Positions 24,931 to 34,400 of a stretch of 64,000 bases of DNA are shown here, piece by piece; within the stretch, counting starts at the first letter, position 1, and the number at the start of each line of letters is the position of its first letter. The notes beneath the pieces were generated by a model. The model saw only the letters and a program-made list of their open reading frames with translations, did no database searches and was not told the origin of the DNA. Source of the stretch: an uncultured bacterium (lineage in GTDB: Bacteria > Vulcanimicrobiota > Xenobia > Xenobiales > Xenobiaceae); assembly GCA_934636825.1 (NCBI GenBank), contig CAKUBG010000006.1, positions 34,470 through 98,469 of the forward strand, written 5' to 3'. The position numbers and the translations under genes are program-made.

Positions 24931-25992
24931 TTAGAGCGCTTCTTCTTTGGGGCCGTCCATCAAGACGTCATCTTGAGGAGTTACGCCTTCGGACTTTTCG
25001 TAGTTTTCCAAACCGCTGCGGAGATCTTTTATAACGAGATCTTTAAGCTCCTTGGGAGCTGTTACCGCAAAAGCGCTGGAGTAGTTAATTAACCAAGCTC
25101 TAACAGCGTTGGTGTAGTCCACTTTATCGATAGTAGCGAAAACCCAATCGTTTTTCTCTTCTACTTTGCTGGGTAAACCAAAGCGGTCTACAAACATATT
25201 AGCAAAGCTCTCGTCTTTGAATCTGATAGTTACATTTTCAAATGAGCGGTCGTTGCTGCCATGGAAAGTGTCTTGGGTAAAGCGTTGCAAAGCTTTATCA
25301 AAATCTTCGCCCAAAACTTCGGAAGCGTTGCGACGAGGAGTTCCGGTAGTATGAGGATTGGCAATACGATCTAAGCGGAAGTAGCGGAGGAAGTTTTCTC
25401 CCTCTTTGATACCAACTAAGTAGTAGTTGGAATTGATCCACACCAAAGAGTAGGGATCTACTTTATAAACTAAGCTACCGCGTTTGAGGACGCTCTTGAA
25501 GACTTTATTGTAAGAATAAACCTGGAATTCAACAGCTCTTTCCCAAGCAATGGCTTGCAAAATTTCACAAAGGACGTCTTTGAGTTTGCTATTGACAACT
25601 TTGCGAGAGTTGTAAACGATAGGAAGCAACTCGCGGAACATGCGCTTATCGTCAGGGCCAAGCTCTTTGATAAGTTCGTTGCTGATGCGTTTGCATTCAT
25701 TCTTAGGAATAAAAGAAGCACTGGCAATAGCATCTAAGAATAAGCGAATTTGCCAAGTATCGAAGCGACGCTTTCCGTAGTACCAACCTTTACGTTTATC
25801 GCGGTCGGCAATAATGTCATGTCCGTAAGTTTGCAAAGTAGCGATATCGCGGCAAACTGACTTGCGTTCGGTGTTAATACCGTGCTCTTTCGCCAACTGT
25901 TTGACGATTTGGGTAGCGTTAATGGTGTGGTGTTCGTCGCTGTCGAGCAATAAGTTCAACACATATAACAGCTTCAACTTTACATTAGCCAT
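24931..25992 (-). CDS. WYL-domain transcriptional regulator
   Basis: A 353-residue regulator. The N-terminal ~80 residues form a DeoR/HTH_11-type winged helix (KLLYVLNLLLDS, SVCRDIATLQTYG). The middle WYL domain (about residues 145-230) contains AVEFQVYSYN, DPYSLVWINSNYYLVGI and RYFRLDRI. A C-terminal WCX-like extension follows. WYL domains bind ligands, sometimes nucleic acid fragments, and control many systems including some CRISPR loci. I prefer the ATG at 25992; a TTG at 26019 adds nine residues. The CRISPR locus is 3 kb away, so a link is possible but unsupported. Confidence 0.85.
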   Translation of the reverse strand: MANVKLKLLYVLNLLLDSDEHHTINATQIVKQLAKEHGINTERKSVCRDIATLQTYGHDIIADRDKRKGWYYGKRRFDTWQIRLFLDAIASASFIPKNECKRISNELIKELGPDDKRMFRELLPIVYNSRKVVNSKLKDVLCEILQAIAWERAVEFQVYSYNKVFKSVLKRGSLVYKVDPYSLVWINSNYYLVGIKEGENFLRYFRLDRIANPHTTGTPRRNASEVLGEDFDKALQRFTQDTFHGSNDRSFENVTIRFKDESFANMFVDRFGLPSKVEEKNDWVFATIDKVDYTNAVRAWLINYSSAFAVTAPKELKDLVIKDLRSGLENYEKSEGVTPQDDVLMDGPKEEAL

Positions 25993-26092
25993 ATCTGTCA
26001 GTCCATCCCATTCATACAAATTTTAGCTCGCTCAGAGAGTGCTTTTTGCCTTAAGCATTTACTCTTGCTGCTTTTGTGTTCTTGATACTAGA

Positions 26093-27097
26093 TCAGTAGA
26101 CTGAAGAAGTATCGACTTTAAGTGTGTTCGCAATCTTGAAAAATTGTTCCAAAAATTGAGGATCTTTGGATTCCAATTCCAGAACGTTGTAAGAACCGTG
26201 TTTGTACGGCACATATATGATCGGTCCGATATATTGGCCGCTGGAGTTTTCCCAAACAACTAAGTAGCCGGTTTGTCCGCTTATTTGATAGGGCTCAAAG
26301 CGAGTCAGTTTAGAAGCTCCCGGAATCACTTCGCGACCGATTTGCCTGGCCATGCCTCTGAATGATTGACCAGGTTGAGCGGTAAAAGATCGCGGAGTTA
26401 AGGAAGCCACTTGCTTTTTGGCAGAATTGAGAATATTGACGCCGTGAGTTGAGGGCTCAGCTGTCAAATTCGATCCGTGAGGCAAGGAGAAGCTGATAGC
26501 CAAATTGGCATTTTTATAAGTTTGTGTTTCGGCAGCTTTTAGGCCGGGAACCAAAAACTTAAAGCTCTCCATCGCCTTTTGCAAGGTAGCTTTATTTTGC
26601 GTAGTCCCGAAGGCTGCTATGCGATAATAACTACCTTGATGGTGTATATAAAGTATCTGTTCAAAAGTCGGGCCGTTTATTTTGCGAAAGAATTTGCAAG
26701 CTTGTCCCGCAATTTTCTCTGAAGACTCCAGGTAACGTCGACTGCGCAAGACAGCGTACTCATCTTCATTGACTTCCTTGAGCCAAGTAATAATTATACT
26801 CGTCTTGCCGTCAGGAGTACGCCAACCTTCCGCAATAGGCCAGCCCGGCGTGATGTCCGGAATGGAAACCCAAGTTTTGGGGATACGGATACTCCAACCA
26901 CATCTGGTATGCCCATCACTCAAATCAGAATTGGTGCGGGTTGTAAAACCGTCCGCATCTGTATCTTGAGCTAAAACAAGAAAATTATTTGCACTCACAT
27001 TAAGTGCTTCCTTTTCTGGGGTTGACCAAGCCAGCGATCCCAAACAAAGCACAGATGCCAATATAAGAGCAGATATATGACGCTTATTTACAGACAC
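26093..27097 (-). CDS. Secreted protein with two PsbP/DUF1795-like halves
   Basis: A 334-residue exported protein with signal peptide (hydrophobic ALILASVLCLGSLAWS). Two successive domains each begin with a similar pattern, GWSIRIPKTWVSIP and ISFSLPHGSNL, and end with a helix (LQKAMESFKFLVP, LEQFFKIANTLKV). This resembles the PsbP/Mog1-like fold found in small secreted bacterial proteins. Function unknown. It lies upstream of the WYL gene on the same strand. Confidence 0.6.
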   Translation of the reverse strand: MSVNKRHISALILASVLCLGSLAWSTPEKEALNVSANNFLVLAQDTDADGFTTRTNSDLSDGHTRCGWSIRIPKTWVSIPDITPGWPIAEGWRTPDGKTSIIITWLKEVNEDEYAVLRSRRYLESSEKIAGQACKFFRKINGPTFEQILYIHHQGSYYRIAAFGTTQNKATLQKAMESFKFLVPGLKAAETQTYKNANLAISFSLPHGSNLTAEPSTHGVNILNSAKKQVASLTPRSFTAQPGQSFRGMARQIGREVIPGASKLTRFEPYQISGQTGYLVVWENSSGQYIGPIIYVPYKHGSYNVLELESKDPQFLEQFFKIANTLKVDTSSVY

Positions 27098-27311
27098 TGC
27101 AAATATACTTTCCCTTTAACGTTTTATTTTTGGGCTATTTTCAGAGCGAAAACGCGAGAATCGGCATTTGTTTGCTATATCAATTGATAACCAACTGTTA
27201 CAGCAAATAAGCTGCTGATCGGCGCCCCTTTCTTAAATGCTATACCCTTTGTCCTGCTAATTGGCACAAAAATATCATTAAATTTTCAGATATTTTTATT
27301 TTTTTTACACT

Positions 27312-27362
27312 AAAAAATAAAAAAACTGCTCATACGTCTAAAAATTTTTTTACGAAGAGCAG
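27312..27362 (-). terminator. Terminator of pgi
   Basis: Arms CTGCTC and GAGCAG with an A/T-rich interior, then a long T-rich tract on the minus strand, beginning about 30 bases after the pgi stop. Confidence 0.7.
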
Positions 27363-27394
27363 CTTCTGTTTATCTATAAGCTAGAATTAGCTGA

Positions 27395-28990
27395 TTAGAA
27401 ATCTAAATGTTTGTCGTAAACAAACTTAGCTTCGGCGCTGAGATTGTCAGCTGTAATACCTAAGCGAGAGTTAGCAGCTAAATGGCGGGCAATATGGAAA
27501 ATAGCTTCCGCGCTATCGGGCATTTCCAGAGCTTCGGCTATTTGCAAAGCGTCCATAGGGCGGCCGGTCTCTTTAAGAATTTGAGCTACTTTGGCTTGCA
27601 ACTCCAAAATTTTGCCGGCGGCTTTTTTACCAGCTTCCACACCAGGCTGGTGGTAAGCGTTGATATTGACTAAAGAAGCATAGAAGCCGACAGCTCTTTC
27701 ATAAAGGGCAATAAGCAAACCGACGGTAAAAGCATTTACTTCCGGAATGGAAATAAGCATAGAAGTGCGTCCGCTCTCGGTTAAAGCTTGGCGAGTACCT
27801 TGCCAGAAGCCGGAGAGGAAGTCACCGGTAGTGACGCCGTCTTCTACTTCCATAGACATATTGTGTCTGTCTTTAAGTACAGCTATGAAAGTAATAAAGA
27901 AATTGTTGACACCGTCGCGCAACTGTTGCACGTAAGCGTGTTGGTCCGTGCTCCCTTTGTTGCCGTAGACGGTAATGCCTTGGTTGACTACTTTGCCGCT
28001 GAGATCTTTTTCTTTACCTAAAGATTCCATAATCAGTTGCTGTAAATAGCGGCTAAAGAGCATCAAGCGGTCGGCGTAGGGAAGGATAACCATATCCTTT
28101 TCGCCTTTGCCATTGGTAGCTTTAAACCAAGCTAAAGCTAAGAGAGCGGCAGGGTTGCGTTTAGTAACGGTGTTGCGCGTAAGTTCATCGCAAGCGGCGG
28201 CGCCTTGAAGCATGTCGTCAATATCGAAGCCTTCCAAAGCGGCTGGCAATAAACCGACGGCGGAAAGCTCGGAAGTACGACCGCCGACCCAGTCCCACAT
28301 GGGGAAGCGGGCCAGCCATTGGTTGGCTTGAGCGTATTTGTCCAGTTGGCTATCTTTACCGGTAACGGCTACGGCGTGGCGACCAAAGTGAAGGCCGAGG
28401 CGGTCGTAAGCATTTTGGGCTTCCAACATACCGTTGCGGGTTTCTTTGGTGCCGCCGGACTTAGAAATTACTACGCAGAGAGTGCGGCGCAATTCTTCAC
28501 CAATTTGGGCTAAAACATGATCTATACCTTCGGGATCGGTATTGTCGAAGAAATAGATGCGCATAGGATCGTCGGGAGTAGAGAGGGCAGAGGAGACAAA
28601 TTCAGGGCCCAAAGCCGAACCGCCGATACCAATAGAAAGAATAGTAGTAAAGCGCTCGGCGCGTTCGGGACGAATTTCGCCATTATGTACTTTAGAAGCA
28701 AAGTCTAAAATGCTTTCAAAAGTGGCGTCTATTTCTTCTTTAAGCTCTTTTTGGGGAGCCAAATCGGAATTGCGCAGCCAATAGTGGCCAACCATGCGGT
28801 TTTCGTCGGGATTGGCAATAGCGCCGGCTTCCAATTCGCGCATAGCTTGGAAGGCTTTTTGCATAGGTTCTTCCATGGAGGCGAAAAACTCATCGTCCAT
28901 GTCCATGCGGCTAATGTCTAAAGAGAGGCCGCTTTCTACATCGTGAAAGAACGAGTCTTTAAATTTAAGCCAGTTGTGTTTCAGCTCCAT
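27395..28990 (-). CDS. pgi: Glucose-6-phosphate isomerase
   Basis: Interconverts glucose 6-phosphate and fructose 6-phosphate in glycolysis/gluconeogenesis, in the cytoplasm. The 531-residue protein has SIS-domain signatures [14 protein letters not shown] and [13 protein letters not shown], plus [13 protein letters not shown] and the C-terminal region with [10 protein letters not shown]. The ATG at 28990 follows AAAGGAGA by about nine bases; an upstream in-frame start at 29023 lacks one. It stands as a single gene. Confidence 0.96.
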   Translation of the reverse strand: MELKHNWLKFKDSFFHDVESGLSLDISRMDMDDEFFASMEEPMQKAFQAMRELEAGAIANPDENRMVGHYWLRNSDLAPQKELKEEIDATFESILDFASKVHNGEIRPERAERFTTILSIGIGGSALGPEFVSSALSTPDDPMRIYFFDNTDPEGIDHVLAQIGEELRRTLCVVISKSGGTKETRNGMLEAQNAYDRLGLHFGRHAVAVTGKDSQLDKYAQANQWLARFPMWDWVGGRTSELSAVGLLPAALEGFDIDDMLQGAAACDELTRNTVTKRNPAALLALAWFKATNGKGEKDMVILPYADRLMLFSRYLQQLIMESLGKEKDLSGKVVNQGITVYGNKGSTDQHAYVQQLRDGVNNFFITFIAVLKDRHNMSMEVEDGVTTGDFLSGFWQGTRQALTESGRTSMLISIPEVNAFTVGLLIALYERAVGFYASLVNINAYHQPGVEAGKKAAGKILELQAKVAQILKETGRPMDALQIAEALEMPDSAEAIFHIARHLAANSRLGITADNLSAEAKFVYDKHLDF

Positions 28991-29105
28991 TGTAACAAGA
29001 GTCTCCTTTACGAAGTTTGTCAAAAAATCGCTCTGAGCTTTCGCTTTATTCTCCGCCGGGCCCTTTTATTGAATGGTAGTGTCCAAATCTTTGGCCGGCA
29101 TGCTA

Positions 29106-29133
29106 TTGCCAGAACTAATTTTTATGGTATAAT
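29106..29133 (+). promoter_or_regulatory. Promoter of tRNA-Thr
   Basis: TTGCCA (29106-29111) and TATAAT (29128-29133) are 16 bases apart, with TGG giving an extended -10. The tRNA begins 10 bases further on. Confidence 0.8.
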
Positions 29134-29143
29134 ACCGGCGGTT

Positions 29144-29216
29144 GCCAAGGTAGCTCAGTTGGTAGAGCAGCTCACTCGTAATGAGCAGGTCGTCAGTTCG
29201 AGTCTGATTCTTGGCT
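29144..29216 (+). tRNA. tRNA-Thr (CGT)
   Basis: Acceptor arm GCCAAGG/TCTTGGC, anticodon stem GCTCA/TGAGC with loop CTCGTAA giving anticodon CGT, T loop TTCGAGT. CCA is not encoded, unlike the three tRNAs at 13.9-14.1 kb. Confidence 0.93.
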
Positions 29217-29272
29217 CTGTTAAAAAATGTTTCTTGCTCGCTACTACGGTGAGTAGAAATTCTTCCTTCTGA

Positions 29273-29309
29273 AAAGCTCCTTTAGCTGAAAGGCCAGAGG
29301 AGCTTTTTT
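29273..29309 (+). terminator. Terminator after tRNA-Thr
   Basis: AAAGCTCCT and AGGAGCTTTTTT enclose a 16-base loop. It lies directly before the degenerate CRISPR repeat. Confidence 0.85.
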
Positions 29310-29310
29310 C

Positions 29311-29343
29311 GTTGTAGCTTTTGTGTAAGCGTTATGGTATAGT
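29311..29343 (+). repeat. Degenerate CRISPR repeat at the left end
   Basis: The sequence starts GTTGTAG, contains TTTTGTG and ends TGGTATAGT, matching the start, middle and promoter-like end of the intact repeat, though it is 33 rather than 36 bases long. It is followed by exactly 29 bases (29344-29372) before the first intact repeat, the length of a spacer. It is probably the decayed oldest repeat. Confidence 0.6.
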
Positions 29344-29372
29344 GAAGCTGTGATCAGGTAGTATGCCTTAAA

Positions 29373-30068
29373 GTTGTAGTACCTTGGAATTTTGTGTTGT
29401 GATATAATATGGGAATAGACGTATATATCAAGTTGACCGTTGTAGTACCTTGGAATTTTGTGTTGTGATATAATGATCCTGGCCACCTTAGACGTTATCC
29501 TACAGTTGTAGTACCTTGGAATTTTGTGTTGTGATATAATTAGGCTAGCGTGCGAATGGCGCAGATCATAGTTGTAGTACCTTGGAATTTTGTGTTGTGA
29601 TATAATAAGGTCAACTTTCCCATATCGTCTACTGCTGTTGTAGTACCTTGGAATTTTGTGTTGTGATATAATCGGGTAGTGATATTACACATTGAACAGT
29701 ATGTTGTAGTACCTTGGAATTTTGTGTTGTGATATAATTTTGATCTTCGGTAGGCTGAACTTTCAAGGTTGTAGTACCTTGGAATTTTGTGTTGTGATAT
29801 AATTATCCTTTTTAACCATTCCAGCCCCTTCCGGTTGTAGTACCTTGGAATTTTGTGTTGTGATATAATCCGGTACTTGTCGCTGTCGATAGCACACCGG
29901 TTGTAGTACCTTGGAATTTTGTGTTGTGATATAATTTACTAATAGGTTTATAATCAACTCCCCTAGTTGTAGTACCTTGGAATTTTGTGTTGTGATATAA
30001 TATAGCGGCGCTATCTTTGGTTCTAATGATAGGTTGTAGTACCTTGGAATTTTGTGTTGTGATATAAT
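29373..30068 (+). CRISPR. CRISPR array, 11 identical 36-base repeats and 10 spacers
   Basis: Repeats start at 29373, 29439, 29505, 29571, 29637, 29703, 29768, 29834, 29900, 29966 and 30033. Each begins GTTGTAGTACCTTGG and ends TTGTGATATAAT; all eleven look identical. Spacers are 29-31 bases and all differ. The repeat start is typical of type II arrays. The repeat end TGATATAAT is an extended -10 element, so each repeat can start transcription of the following spacer, as in Neisseria type II-C arrays. crRNA is therefore read on the plus strand, opposite to the cas genes. No repeat is decayed at the cas2 side, so new spacers are probably added there. Confidence 0.98.
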
Positions 30069-30147
30069 CTAAGTGCTGCAATTGCTGATGAAAAGGCGAA
30101 AATTGCGCTCTGGGAGCTTGAAAAAAAGTGAAGATTTGCTCTTCACA

Positions 30148-30199
30148 AAATAAAGAATCGCCAGTTTTTTTTCGTGAAGACTGGCGATTCTTTATTTTT
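30148..30199. terminator. Bidirectional terminator between the array and cas2
   Basis: Arms of 17 bases (AAATAAAGAATCGCCAGT and its complement) around a 15-base loop. On the minus strand it ends cas9-cas1-cas2 and overlaps the cas2 stop; on the plus strand it could end array transcripts. Confidence 0.85.
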
Positions 30200-30509
30200 A
30201 AAATATTTCTAACTGTATAGGGTAGTCGTAGATGTTGCGCGGGCCTAACAGTACTTTTGAATTGCCGTATTGTTTTTCGGTAACTGTAAGTAGACGGATT
30301 AGGCCACGCTCGGGGATATTTTTCTTTAAGCGCTCTTCGTGCAAATTTACGGAATCAAAACCATTGCAAATGCGAGCGTAGACGGAAAATTGCACCATGT
30401 AGTAGCCATCTTTTAGCAAGAAATTGCGAAATTTTGTGGCTGCTTGGCGTTGAGTTTTGGTTTGCACAGGTAAATCAAAAAAAACGATCATTCTCATAAG
30501 CTTACTCAT
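30198..30509 (-). CDS. cas2: CRISPR-associated endonuclease Cas2
   Basis: A 103-residue Cas2 of type II systems that forms the spacer-integration complex with Cas1. MIVFFDLP with the metal-binding Asp is near the N-terminus, followed by FRNFLLKDGYYMVQFSVYARI and a C-terminal beta strand that docks on Cas1. It overlaps the end of cas1 by eight bases. The start could also be the later Met in MRMIVFF. It is the last gene of cas9-cas1-cas2. Confidence 0.96.
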   Translation of the reverse strand: MSKLMRMIVFFDLPVQTKTQRQAATKFRNFLLKDGYYMVQFSVYARICNGFDSVNLHEERLKKNIPERGLIRLLTVTEKQYGNSKVLLGPRNIYDYPIQLEIF

Positions 30510-31401
30510 ATTTATAAGACTCCAAAGGTATGAGCTCGGGAAGTTCTAAAGTTTCACTTTTGTCAGTTAAAGCGCGTTTGAAGCTATCGGCCATTTTGCC
30601 AATAGCGGAAATTAAGCGATAGCGTTTGGGGCCTTGCTTTAACATATAGTTTGTAAGGTTGAAAAGTTGTTTTTTGATAGTAGGAGTCAGCTCTTCGTCT
30701 TCACTTTTAAGCTCGGAAGCTACAAAAAGATCGACTAGAGGTCGCAGCGGTTCCATAAGGTCGTCAGCCAGATTAAATTGATTAAGCTGGTTGTGGTGGA
30801 AAATGCCCAAGCAAGGCTCTAAGCCGCGAGTAACTAAATTGCGAGCCACAGCGCCACGCACTATAGAATAGCCGTAGTTTAGAGCACTGTTAGTTAGGCA
30901 AGGGAGTTCGCGAGTGAAATTCACTCCAAAAAGGTTAGGGAAGTAAAAGGCGGCAGCCATAGCTTCCAGGTTGTCCGGATCGCCTGGACGGACTTGTCTA
31001 GCTAAAGTTCGCAAGTAGAGATAGCCATTATTTTGTAATAGCTCCAAACACTTAGCTTGGTTGCTTATTTTAGCGGCTGCTACTTGCTGCCAAAGTTGTT
31101 TTTGGCGAGGCTTAGTTAGAGATATTTGGGCTTGTAAAACTTTTAGTTGTCGGCAATGAGAATTGAGCGGTAAGAGGAGGGCCGAGGGCAAGTGCTGCTC
31201 ATCGCAAAAGTAAACGGTCACTTCATATTCAGCCAGCTTTTGTAAAGTGGCTGAAGTAACAGAAACTTGACGCGATTCCACCATTAAACTGGTAATATCT
31301 TCCATAGGAATAGTAACTTCACTATCTTGAGCTATTACCAGTTGCTCTCGGCGCACCGTCAGGCGGGCCGGATTGGCTATATAAACAGATTTAAATTCCA
31401 C
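30502..31401 (-). CDS. cas1: CRISPR-associated integrase Cas1 (type II)
   Basis: A 299-residue metal-dependent integrase that inserts new spacers. The N-terminal beta domain contains LTVRREQLVI and MVESRQVSVT. The helical catalytic domain contains FYFPNLFGVNF, LNYGYSIVRG with the following conserved region, HHNQLNQFNLADDLMEP with the active His and Asp, and DLFV. Length and motifs fit type II Cas1. It starts 15 bases after the cas9 stop. No cas4 or csn2 follows, which places the locus in subtype II-C. Confidence 0.97.
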   Translation of the reverse strand: MEFKSVYIANPARLTVRREQLVIAQDSEVTIPMEDITSLMVESRQVSVTSATLQKLAEYEVTVYFCDEQHLPSALLLPLNSHCRQLKVLQAQISLTKPRQKQLWQQVAAAKISNQAKCLELLQNNGYLYLRTLARQVRPGDPDNLEAMAAAFYFPNLFGVNFTRELPCLTNSALNYGYSIVRGAVARNLVTRGLEPCLGIFHHNQLNQFNLADDLMEPLRPLVDLFVASELKSEDEELTPTIKKQLFNLTNYMLKQGPKRYRLISAIGKMADSFKRALTDKSETLELPELIPLESYKYE

Positions 31402-31416
31402 CGGCCCTCCGCTTGA

Positions 31417-34400
31417 TTACTGTTCTTTTTGGCTATATTTCAAGTTGAAAGCTTGACGCTTTTCCGGCAAATGCACTTTGCGGTAGTTGCCTAAAACATC
31501 AACTTCATATTTTTTAACTAATTTAAGCGATTTTATTCCTTTGCTTCCTTTGTATTTTCTATCGTGAGTTCTAAAATAAATAGTTCCATTACGACTGTCT
31601 GCGTTATTGTAATAGAAAAGACCATGATCCGTAGTTATTGTTTCAGTTGTTTGTTTTTTATTATGCTCAATCTTTTGAAGATCAATACCATCTTCTGAGC
31701 TTATTTCAATTAAATCACCTGGATACAGAGAAAAAATAAAATATTTATCATCCATTTCTTTCCAGCCTTTAGAACTTCGAGTAACAGCTTTGTGTGGTAG
31801 TTCTTTCTTGATCGTATCGGTTGTGTAAATTGGCACAAAGTAATAGCCTTTCTCTCGACTATTACCTTCCTTAATGTGAAAGACGTCAATCCGAACCATA
31901 TTATCATTTTTTGCTATTGCTTTGCCTGGAGACTCTATCCCTCGACACCTATTCTTTTCTTGCTCTTGAATATTTACTTCAACGTATTTAGTAATTTCTT
32001 TAAAAGTCTTTACTTTGCGTACCCTAGGGCCACGTTGTATTGTGCCATCTTTTTTTCTTATTACTTTATAGAACGGATGGCTTTCACTGAAAAGCTCTCC
32101 AGCAATTTTAGCTCTCTTTCCCTTTTCTGTCTTGTTTCCGCCTTCGTATAGATCATTATCTTTTAACAGCTTTACTAGCTCTTCATAAATACCATCTTTA
32201 TATTCATTGTCATCGTAAATTTCTGCGCTATTTCCCCTGTAGTAGTTATCTATTTGTTGAGTTTTGCGATTTAATCTCAAGTCACAAAGATTAGTTCTAG
32301 AAACTGCGACAGTTTTAGTTATATTTCCATCTTTATCTCTGAACTCTTGATATCTTCTAATAGTTTGTTCATGAGCAGCACCAGTAACTTTACGATTGGG
32401 CATACGCGATACAAAAACTTCACCTAACTTTTCCTGTAAGTCACTAACAAAAGTTTCCCATGGTTTAGGGAAGTATACTTTTTTTCTCCAGCCTTGCTCT
32501 GAACTCTTTTGAGCCCAATAGTCATTAAATCTCTTAATAAAACTTCTGGTAGCTACAGCTATTACAGCTGCATCCATAGCATGATGCAAGTCGCCGTCCT
32601 CACGATTTTTTTCTAACCCTAAGCGCCAACGAATATCAGCTGTTACCTTTCCATTTAGTGGAATGACAGCACCAAGTTCTGGCCAATCTGAGTCCTTATT
32701 TAAAAACGGAGAATTAGACGCAAACTGTAGGCGTGCACGCAATATATTAGCTAAGTTTTTGGTGATACTTCTGGTATCGTTTAAATGTGATTGTTTCTGA
32801 GCCCTTATTTCTTCTTCCGTTAGCTTTTCAAGAAGAAGCTTTTTCTTTTTGTCTGGATCTTTGATGTACTTATCAACTAGGGCTTTAAAGCCATTTACCC
32901 TTTCTCTATGGTCAGCATTAAGATATTCTAAAGGTAAGCGGTTGCCTTTATTTTGATTTTCTTTGTGAAATACTAAAACTTTATTAGAGTAACTGTCGTC
33001 AAAGCTTTTGCTGTATGGAATAATATGATCTATTTCAGCACATGATGAGTCGCCAAAAACATCCTTATATTCTAATTGTTTACCTTCATTTTTTCCATTG
33101 ACTCCTGAGTAAAGACACACTTCCCTCTGTTCTTTCCAAAGTCTCCACTTCAGAATGTCTTTCCCATTGGGCTCTCGTTGAATATTCAGAGCTTTAAAAA
33201 TATCCTCCTTCAGATTCTTTCTTGCGTCCTCGTTTTTCTTTTGATTTTTAGTTTGTCCATCTTCTATTTCTTTACGCTCTTTGTAACTTTTCTTGATGTC
33301 TCTAGCTAATTCAATATTGATCGCTTGAGGAGGGCCATAACGCTTAATAACATTATTGATAACCCTTATTGCTTGAGACACGACACGACGTACAACTGGG
33401 TTATTAGCTATAAAATCTAAATCGCCATTTCTTTCTAATTCACGGAATGATAAGTATTTTTGCCGAGTTGCTTGATATTGTTGGAAAGTAGAATAAACCT
33501 CTAAGCAAGCCTTATCATAGGTTGAGCCGTCTTCCATGTATTTAATTATTTTGCTCAAAGCGACCAATGATAAGCTGCCGACACCACTAAAAGACAGCCT
33601 GAGTAAAGCATTTATTTCATCACTTTGTAAATCCAAAGTTCGATTTTTTCGCCTACTAGGACTATATTTTGCAAATTCTTCTTTACGCTTCTTATCATCT
33701 TTGTATAAGCTCAGAATTTCCGCAACTTTATCTAAAACTCGAATGGTTTCAGCATTGTGATTATAAGTGTTATTTTTTCCATCTTTATCTTTAAATCGAA
33801 CTTGAAAACGCTCTAGCTTTTCTGTAACTAAACGTTCCCGTTCCTCTTCAGGTAGGGTGGAGTATTGCTTCTCATAGTTGGATTTCAACGCTTCCAATAT
33901 TTTATGATAAGACTGTAAGTGAGAGAACTTTTTGTTCTCTTCACCTTTGTTTGCATTCGTTACACGTTTTGATTCCTTGTCTGGTTGATCGCATTCATAA
34001 CGAACACAATTAAATACATCAGTATCATTCAATTTAAGCAGTTGTCTAATGTCTGAATAAGTGGAGACTTTTTTATTTAGACAAGATTCTATAATTCTAC
34101 ACCGTTCTTCATGGCTTAATTCAGGCTGTGTCCTTTTTGATGATATGATGCGAATATTATTTATTTCCTGAAGAAGTTTAAAATATTCTGCCGTAAAACA
34201 AGCATTAAAAGCACGTTTACGCTTATTAGCTTTTAACTTCTTGTTGTTTCTTTCAAAAGTGCAGAAACCCCTAAGATCGAAAACAAACTGTGATTTTATA
34301 TCAACAATTCCTCCCTTTAGCTTATTTATGCCAGGGCCGTCGCTAAAATGGCGTTGAGAAAGAAGTATCTCGCAATACTCATTTTCAATATTTTTAGTAG

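Noticed and set aside
24931..25992. WYL protein as regulator of the CRISPR locus
   Set aside because: It is 3 kb away with pgi and a tRNA between; no shared operator was found.
29409..29636. Spacers 1 and 4 share ATGGGAA and AGTTGACC in opposite orientation
   Set aside because: The shared pieces are only 7 and 8 bases and lie at different spacing; this is most likely chance, and no common protospacer can be shown.
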